Assembly: GCF_000003605.2 (NCBI RefSeq)
Contig: NW_003156742.1
Coordinates: 59,444 to 71,726, forward strand
Length of the DNA: 12,283 nt
Origin: Saccoglossus kowalevskii
Lineage: Eukaryota; Hemichordata; Enteropneusta; Harrimaniidae
Direction of reading: 5' to 3'
The position numbers and the translations under genes are program-made. The first letter of the stretch is position 1; every line of letters starts with the position of its first letter. The notes below the pieces were generated by a model that saw nothing but the letters and a program-made list of their open reading frames with translations, had not been told where the DNA came from and ran no database searches. Shown here one piece after another: positions 8,480 to 12,283 of the stretch.

Positions 8480-8889
8480 GTGAGTGGTCGCTTTAAGATT
8501 TAGTAAAAGTCAAGCAACAATAACAATAACAATCATAATCACAAACTTTGGTATACATATTTAATAAAGAGCTTTTAACTTTATGGAACAAATGGGACAT
8601 GTATTTTTCCATCTGGTATATTTCAATGTGAATTATGTCTGCGTTTGAATTTTGTGTAAACAAATAACTAATTTCATACAAATACATATGTCACGTACGT
8701 GGGTCTCACATTGAACAGGATCAGTGCATTGACGATTACGCTCTAGTAATATAGAAAATAGTCGTTTTTATGCATTCTGTTAAAAAAGGAATTGAGGAAT
8801 TTTACCCACCAAAAATTATCTTTCTATCATTTTTGTTTGGGAAAGGGATCTGGATGTATGTAATAATAGTCTTTGTTTGATTATTTCAG
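8480..8889 (+). other. Intron 5
   Basis: A 410-base intron, the shortest in the window, with donor GTGAGT and acceptor TTATTTCAG. It contains a short CAATAACAATAACAATCA microsatellite at about 8517-8536 and otherwise nothing recognisable. Confidence 0.75.
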
Positions 8890-8952
8890 AAAGCTGGAGT
8901 TTGGGAAATCACAGTCTCCGGTAGTAAGCTAACATTAACACTGTTACAAAGT
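8890..8952 (+). CDS. WD-repeat gene, exon 6 of window
   Basis: A small internal exon of 63 bases (21 codons), phase 0 at both ends, after TTATTTCAG and before AGT|GTGAGT. The translation is KAGVWEITVSG then SKLTLTLLQS. KAGVWEI closes the blade whose third strand (RLLSIGTDK) is at the end of exon 5, with W followed by an acidic residue as in WD. An alternative donor two bases earlier (AAA|GTGTGA) would break the frame with exon 7, so the later one is preferred. Confidence 0.82.
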
Positions 8953-9295
8953 GTGAGTACTTCAACATTCCGGTAACCATAAACATTAGGGTAGATTGCT
9001 ACTCACAAGGTTTTTACATGTGTAGCTATTTTAACGCATATAGCAATATTTAGTGTCAAAAGAAGTCTACAGTTATTCATTTTAGCATTAGTCAACAGTT
9101 TTTGGTTCACTGTCTGTCTGTTTTTTGAGAAGAAAAAAACAGTAAGTAATATGCATAAAATGCCATTTTAGCAGAGATTTTGATCCACAGACCACAATGA
9201 AAACATATTCTCTTGATAAAAGCTCATTAAAAATATTTTCAATTTTTTAATACTTCTAGACATCTCAAAAGTATGTTGTATATATATCTTTTTCA

Positions 9296-9340
9296 CCATT
9301 TTTGCATATTAATTAGCTAATTTGCATATTTCAAAATATT
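9296..9340. repeat. Single dispersed copy of the intron 3 AT-rich repeat
   Basis: It reads CACCATTTTTG and then CATATTAATTAGCTAATTTG with GCATATTTCAAAATA, matching the unit at about 7170-7215 almost base for base in the core, including the CACCAT lead. It has no exon-like sequence attached. This shows that the AT-rich repeat exists separately from the exon 4 array. Confidence 0.85.
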
Positions 9341-9578
9341 GGGATTTATCCATTCCATGGGAAACAATGGTAAAATGACCCAAAACAGACACAGTTTTTT
9401 CTTCGAATCAAGTATGATGCCAACATAATTTTATTCCATTTTTCTCATCCTCTGAACATGATGAAATATCAAATATGTAAAATTAAAAAAAAGATTCTGT
9501 GAAAATGGAAATTTACTTCTCTGTAGCATTCTACCTTAAAGTTGTATTATCTGAAATATTTGTTGGTAGCATTTTACA

Positions 9579-9790
9579 TACTGTAGAATACTTTATTTTC
9601 GCTTGGAATTTATTTTCGCTATTTTTGCTGAAGGGATGATTTCGTGAAAATAAAATCCAGCGAATATATTTTTTTTCCTATATTTCACATTAAACTCATC
9701 AAAAATCAGTGAAAATAAATTCCATACAAAATGCCCAAAAAGCATTTTCAGCAAAAATTAATTCCAGCGAAAATAAAGTATTCCACAGTA
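9579..9790. mobile_element. Palindromic MITE, copy 2 (212 bp)
   Basis: The same element as 3318-3529, same orientation and same length. It starts TACTGTAGAATACTTTATTT and ends AAAGTATTCCACAGTA. In this copy the outer arms pair better (GAATACTTTATTTTCGC against GCGAAAATAAAGTATTC). Shared internal landmarks are AAAATCCAGCGAATAT, CATTAAACTCATCAAAAATC and GCCCAAAAAGC. It has no coding capacity. Confidence 0.87.
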
Positions 9791-10110
9791 TACAAAGTAA
9801 AATTTGCTGTATATTAAATTCAACAATTACAGAATTCGTAATTGTCAACAAACAGCTGAACATTGCCGAACATTTATGTAGATTCGGCTGTGACTGAATG
9901 ATGATTTTTTTAGTTATAAACTGTAGAAGTGTAATTTCTGAGTAGGTGCCTTAACAAATTGTGCACCAAAGTCAAGTGACTTTTGTCATTATACATGAAA
10001 CAAAACCTGCATAATTTTTTCATATTTTTTAATGCATTTATAAAAAAGAATTGATAAAAAAGTATATCAAAACAGGTGAAATACCAGAATCTTGGAGGGA
10101 AAAATGATGT

Positions 10111-10262
10111 TACTGTAAAAATTAAAACCCAGTGAATATGTAAAATTTAACATAGAACACATTATCTAAATGATAAAACCATGAATTTGAAACTCACTGA
10201 ATATGTCTGAAATGGTAAATCAGCGAAATTTAAACCCAGTGAAAATTAGTCATTTTACAGTA
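10111..10262. mobile_element. Short MITE related to the 212-bp family
   Basis: A 152-base segment with perfect 10-base inverted ends (TACTGTAAAA and TTTTACAGTA). Next to them are partly paired arms with AAACCCAGTGAATATG on the left and AAACCCAGTGAAAATTAG on the right. The TACTGTA end and CAGTGAA/CAGCGAA phrases are shared with the 212-bp elements, so it may be a distant or deleted relative. No coding sequence. Confidence 0.68.
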
Positions 10263-10339
10263 GTCAAATAACAAATTTACCATCTTCTGAGACATGTTTG
10301 TTCAAAGTTTCCTCACTCTTCTTATTTACCTAATTTCAG

Positions 10340-10410
10340 ATTTTCTGTGATATGTGTGCTACACATGTGTCAATGATAGGAAATGTGATGTCATTGGCAT
10401 TTCCAAATAA
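10340..10410 (+). CDS. WD-repeat gene, exon 7 of window
   Basis: An internal exon of 71 bases after TAATTTCAG and before AA|GTAAGT. It starts in phase 0 and ends two bases into a codon, the only non-phase-0 boundary in the window. The translation is IFCDMCATHVSMIGNVMSLA then FPN. The final AA pairs with the first T of exon 8 to give asparagine. The stretch VSMIGNVMSLAFPN followed by RVSMYQIKD in exon 8 reads as a strand-turn-strand pair of another blade. Confidence 0.82.
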
Positions 10411-10446
10411 GTAAGTATAAACCTTGAAAAAAGTTACACATATCTA

Positions 10447-10983
10447 TAAATAGCGCCCTCTAGTGATGGAGTGTTTTCTAAGATGTCAAAATGGCATTTA
10501 CACTGCCTGACAACAAGCACAGTGAATACAAAGGCTGAAAACTCTCAGAAAACAATACTCCTCTGAATAGTGTAACAATATTACCCATACATGTACAACA
10601 TATACAAATTTGGTTGCTCAAGATTACTTCAAAGTTGATTTTGTGTTATTTTCACGACTTTAGCTATTTTCACCGGCTCTTCTGCTAGTGTTCTACAGCA
10701 GCTCGCGCAGAGCCCATAGAAATGCATGGTAGTTGTGCGCGTTTTAGCAACATGTAACATTCTGTGACGTAGTTCCATTCCCTGAGGATACGGGTGAAAG
10801 CAATGACATTTAACTCTGGATGGATGTGTAGTCTTTCGTCATCTAGAATATGGAAGAATCTCTCAAAAACATAATCTTTGAGGGATGGACGACTACAGAT
10901 CAAAATGACATTGATAATTTAAACAGCTTTCATATCACTCATCCACATCACAGAAATTCTCCGTCACTAGAGGGCGCAATTTA
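10447..10983. mobile_element. 537-bp element with CTCF-like terminal inverted repeats
   Basis: Ends 10447-10471 and 10959-10983 are inverted repeats matching at about 23 of 25 positions. Each contains GCGCCCTCTAGTGA or its complement. The core TCACTAGAGGGCGC agrees with the published CTCF consensus CCASYAGRKGGCRS at 13 of 14 positions, pointing outward at both ends. The interior has locally higher GC (10675-10800) with TCTGCTAGTGTTCTACAGCA and CAGCTCGCGCAGAGC. A 72-codon minus-strand frame (10685-10903) has no recognised domain. No clear target duplication can be seen, so the transposon class is unknown. Confidence 0.72.
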
Positions 10984-11197
10984 CAGTATTTCTCTATTTG
11001 CCTATTAAACTAAAAGTTGGAGATGTTTCAACTGAGGCTCAACATCCTTACTCAGTCTGAATAAAAGGAGATTTTGGCTGTATCACAATATTGATTTTGA
11101 ACTTGAACTTATCTATTTCAATGTGAAAATTTCAATCTTTCAGTTGAGATATCTTTACTTATCAAATGTATAAAAAATCCCAAAAAGTTTTGAATTT

Positions 11198-11356
11198 TTT
11201 AAAGCGAAAGAGTCATCACCTGCGCATGCGTCAGATAGCCATAGCGTGTCATTGTTTACAAACAAGTGTCTACCCATGTGCCTTTGCGTTTTTAGCATGT
11301 CATCACTTGGGACTCAATTCCCACACATGCGCAGGTGACGACCCTCTCGCTTTAAA
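11198..11356. mobile_element. TTAA-flanked MITE (159 bp)
   Basis: Inverted arms 11198-11231 and 11323-11356 match at about 30 of 34 positions (TTTAAAGCGAAAGAGTCATC against TTTAAAGCGAGAGGGTCGTC, then CACCTGCGCATG in both). The centre has the near-palindrome TTGTTTACAAACAA. Both ends lie at TTTAAA, so a TTAA target duplication as used by piggyBac-type elements is possible. The same TTAA could simply be part of the arms, so this class is a guess. A 65-codon plus-strand frame across it is a by-product. Confidence 0.75.
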
Positions 11357-11741
11357 CACATAGACCTTTGTTTGTCCTGTTTTTATGTTTTATTTCATGC
11401 ATAACACATTATCTCGCAGTGAACGGAAAATGGTCTATTGTTTACGAAATACAATCCTGTAGTTTAACATTATCATTCTTTGTTTCCACCAAAAAAAATA
11501 TCAATGGCAGTTGCATGCATTTTAGCATGGTAGTAGGGAAATTAAAAAAAATCACATGTGACGGACATTCAATTATAAATAATTTCTAAAAATATTAGAG
11601 TCAGCTGGCTTCTTTTCAAGTTCTTAAAAAGAGAATATTTACACTTTTTTTTCATGATTTTGGGAACATGCATGTTACTACGAACATGTACCAGAATTTA
11701 AACTGATCAACAAAATAAATAAATTCTCAACTTATTTTTAG

Positions 11742-11862
11742 TCGTGTATCAATGTACCAAATAAAGGACATAGAAGGCAATGAACGTACCGACGAAAACA
11801 ACAACAAACGCAGAACTGCTGTACTGCTAAGTCATCATAAAGACGAAGACCATACCCAGCAG
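11742..11862 (+). CDS. WD-repeat gene, exon 8 of window
   Basis: An exon of 121 bases after TTATTTTTAG and before CAG|GTTTGT. Its first base completes the codon begun in exon 7, and the remaining 40 codons read RVSMYQIKDIEGNERTDENN then NKRRTAVLLSHHKDEDHTQQ. RVSMYQIKD is a WD-type final strand. The charged middle (EGNERTDENNNKRR) looks like an exposed loop, and HKDEDHTQQ would start the next blade. The phase match with exon 7 is strong support. The donor GTTTGT is weaker than the others, and the frame stays open beyond it to 12222. Confidence 0.82.
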
Positions 11863-12283
11863 GTTTGTCATACTTATATTGATATTCAGATTCCCTGGCC
11901 AATGTATTTTCAGTTAATTCTGAACAATGGATTGACTTCACACTTTTCAGCTATGCCTTGGAAGCGTTCACGAGTAATTATTTTCAAACTTAGAAGTAAA
12001 AATAGTGCCACGTGTGTGTGTATGTTTATTTATGTGAGAAGGAGGGGAAAAAAAAAAGGAAATAAAAATTTGGGCTCACCGTACTCGATTAGAATAAAAT
12101 CTGTGTACAAAAATGAAAATTTATGGCCAAAAATGAAGAAAAGAATAAACGCTGTCACAGACATAAATAAAACAAGAAAACATAGCATAAATTTCGAAGA
12201 TTTTAGAAATAAATTTATATAATATATAGTCAAAGCCTATGTCAGTCAAAACACTAATTATTAGTGATCTATTAGTGACCATG
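11863..12283 (+). other. Start of intron 8, with an unusually long open read-through
   Basis: If the donor at 11863 is used, this is the beginning of the next intron. If not, the frame continues as 120 further codons and stops at TAA 12220-12222. The extension is lysine- and arginine-rich (RRRGKKKGNKN; KMKKRINAVTDINKTRKH) with one possible hydrophobic stretch (IIF, CVCMFIYV), and no WD pattern. AATAAA-type sequences are present at several points, as expected in AT-rich DNA. I favour the intron reading. Confidence 0.55.

Larger units (their letters stand above)
8953..10339 (+). other. Intron 6
   Basis: A 1,387-base intron from GTGAGT to TAATTTCAG. It contains one copy of the AT-rich repeat from intron 3 (9296-9340), the second 212-bp MITE (9579-9790) and a third, shorter relative (10111-10262). 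The 62-codon frame at 9709-9897 lies half inside the MITE and is not a gene. Other parts are AT-rich without signal. Confidence 0.72.
10411..11741 (+). other. Intron 7 (phase 2)
   Basis: A 1,331-base intron from GTAAGT to TTATTTTTAG. It carries the 537-bp inverted-repeat element at 10447-10983 and the TTAA-flanked MITE at 11198-11356. The rest, including 11357-11741, is AT-rich. The 73-codon frame at 11368-11589 has no family likeness and no splice support. Confidence 0.73.
131..11862 (+). other. WD40-repeat protein gene, internal part (8 exons)
   Basis: Span of one multi-exon gene seen through its internal exons. The eight exons join into 310 stop-free codons with consensus-like splice sites at every boundary. 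The translation has repeated WD40 features: KIWNF, DGSVRLLS, GEVLVFD, AHNG and GVWE, spaced as in successive propeller blades. WD40 propellers are usually scaffolds for protein complexes rather than enzymes. The resemblance (for example the block from DGSVRLL through VYDP to GEVLVFD and NPC) points to the WDR97/WDR87 group of large WD proteins, which I recognise only by impression, so no symbol is given. The initiator ATG, promoter, stop codon and polyadenylation site are outside the window. Introns run from 410 to 2,860 bp and are repeat-rich. Confidence 0.88.

Noticed and set aside
8294-8503. Separate small gene starting at the ATG-like MVFAGHCNG
   Set aside because: This is simply part of exon 5 read past its donor; the acceptor at 8251 and joined frame explain it.
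9709-9897. 62-codon plus-strand frame
   Set aside because: Its first half lies within the 212-bp MITE and its second half has no recognisable content.
11368-11589. 73-codon plus-strand frame in intron 7
   Set aside because: Hydrophobic start looks slightly like a signal peptide, but there is no upstream gene structure or other support.
12030-12233. 67-codon minus-strand Phe/Leu-rich frame
   Set aside because: It is the complement of the lysine-rich A-tract sequence after exon 8; a single hydrophobic run is expected there.

Overview
This window looks like a piece of an animal nuclear genome. It is AT-rich (roughly two thirds A+T by eye), has long introns full of short repeats and non-autonomous DNA transposons, and has no bacterial-style open reading frames. 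The repeat style suggests a marine invertebrate, perhaps a deuterostome such as a hemichordate, echinoderm or lancelet, but the species cannot be fixed from sequence alone.

One gene runs left to right through almost the whole window. Eight internal coding exons can be placed by hand: 131-238, 1756-1851, 4452-4526, 7387-7554, 8252-8479, 8890-8952, 10340-10410 and 11742-11862. All have AG acceptors and GT donors, and their reading frames join without a stop into 310 codons. The first six introns are phase 0; the intron between exons 7 and 8 is phase 2, and exon 8 restores the frame. The protein is a WD40-type beta-propeller fragment (blade ends such as KIWNF, VLVFD and GVWE; strands such as DGSVRLLS). 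It reminds me most of the WDR97/WDR87 group, but this is an impression from memory. The first and last exons lie outside the window.

The introns hold the more unusual content. Two exons have been partly duplicated within the gene. The 3' half of exon 2, with its donor, is repeated in tandem at exactly 108 bp (1803, 1911, then a stub at 2019). The 5' half of exon 4, with its acceptor, has about six decayed copies in the intron just upstream of the real exon (6502-7312). These are interleaved with an AT-rich repeat carrying a TAATTA/ATTTGCAT core, which also occurs singly at about 9296. Two other tandem arrays have a higher-order period near 126 bp: a 28-bp minisatellite (4660-5118) and an AATAG-type pentamer array (7600-8065).

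Mobile-element remnants include two 212-bp copies of one TA-flanked palindromic MITE (3318-3529, 9579-9790), a shorter relative (10111-10262), a 537-bp element whose terminal inverted repeats carry a CTCF-like CACTAGAGGGCGC core (10447-10983), and a TTAA-flanked MITE (11198-11356) with possible decayed relatives at 773-1085. I see no tRNA, rRNA, CRISPR array or second convincing protein gene.
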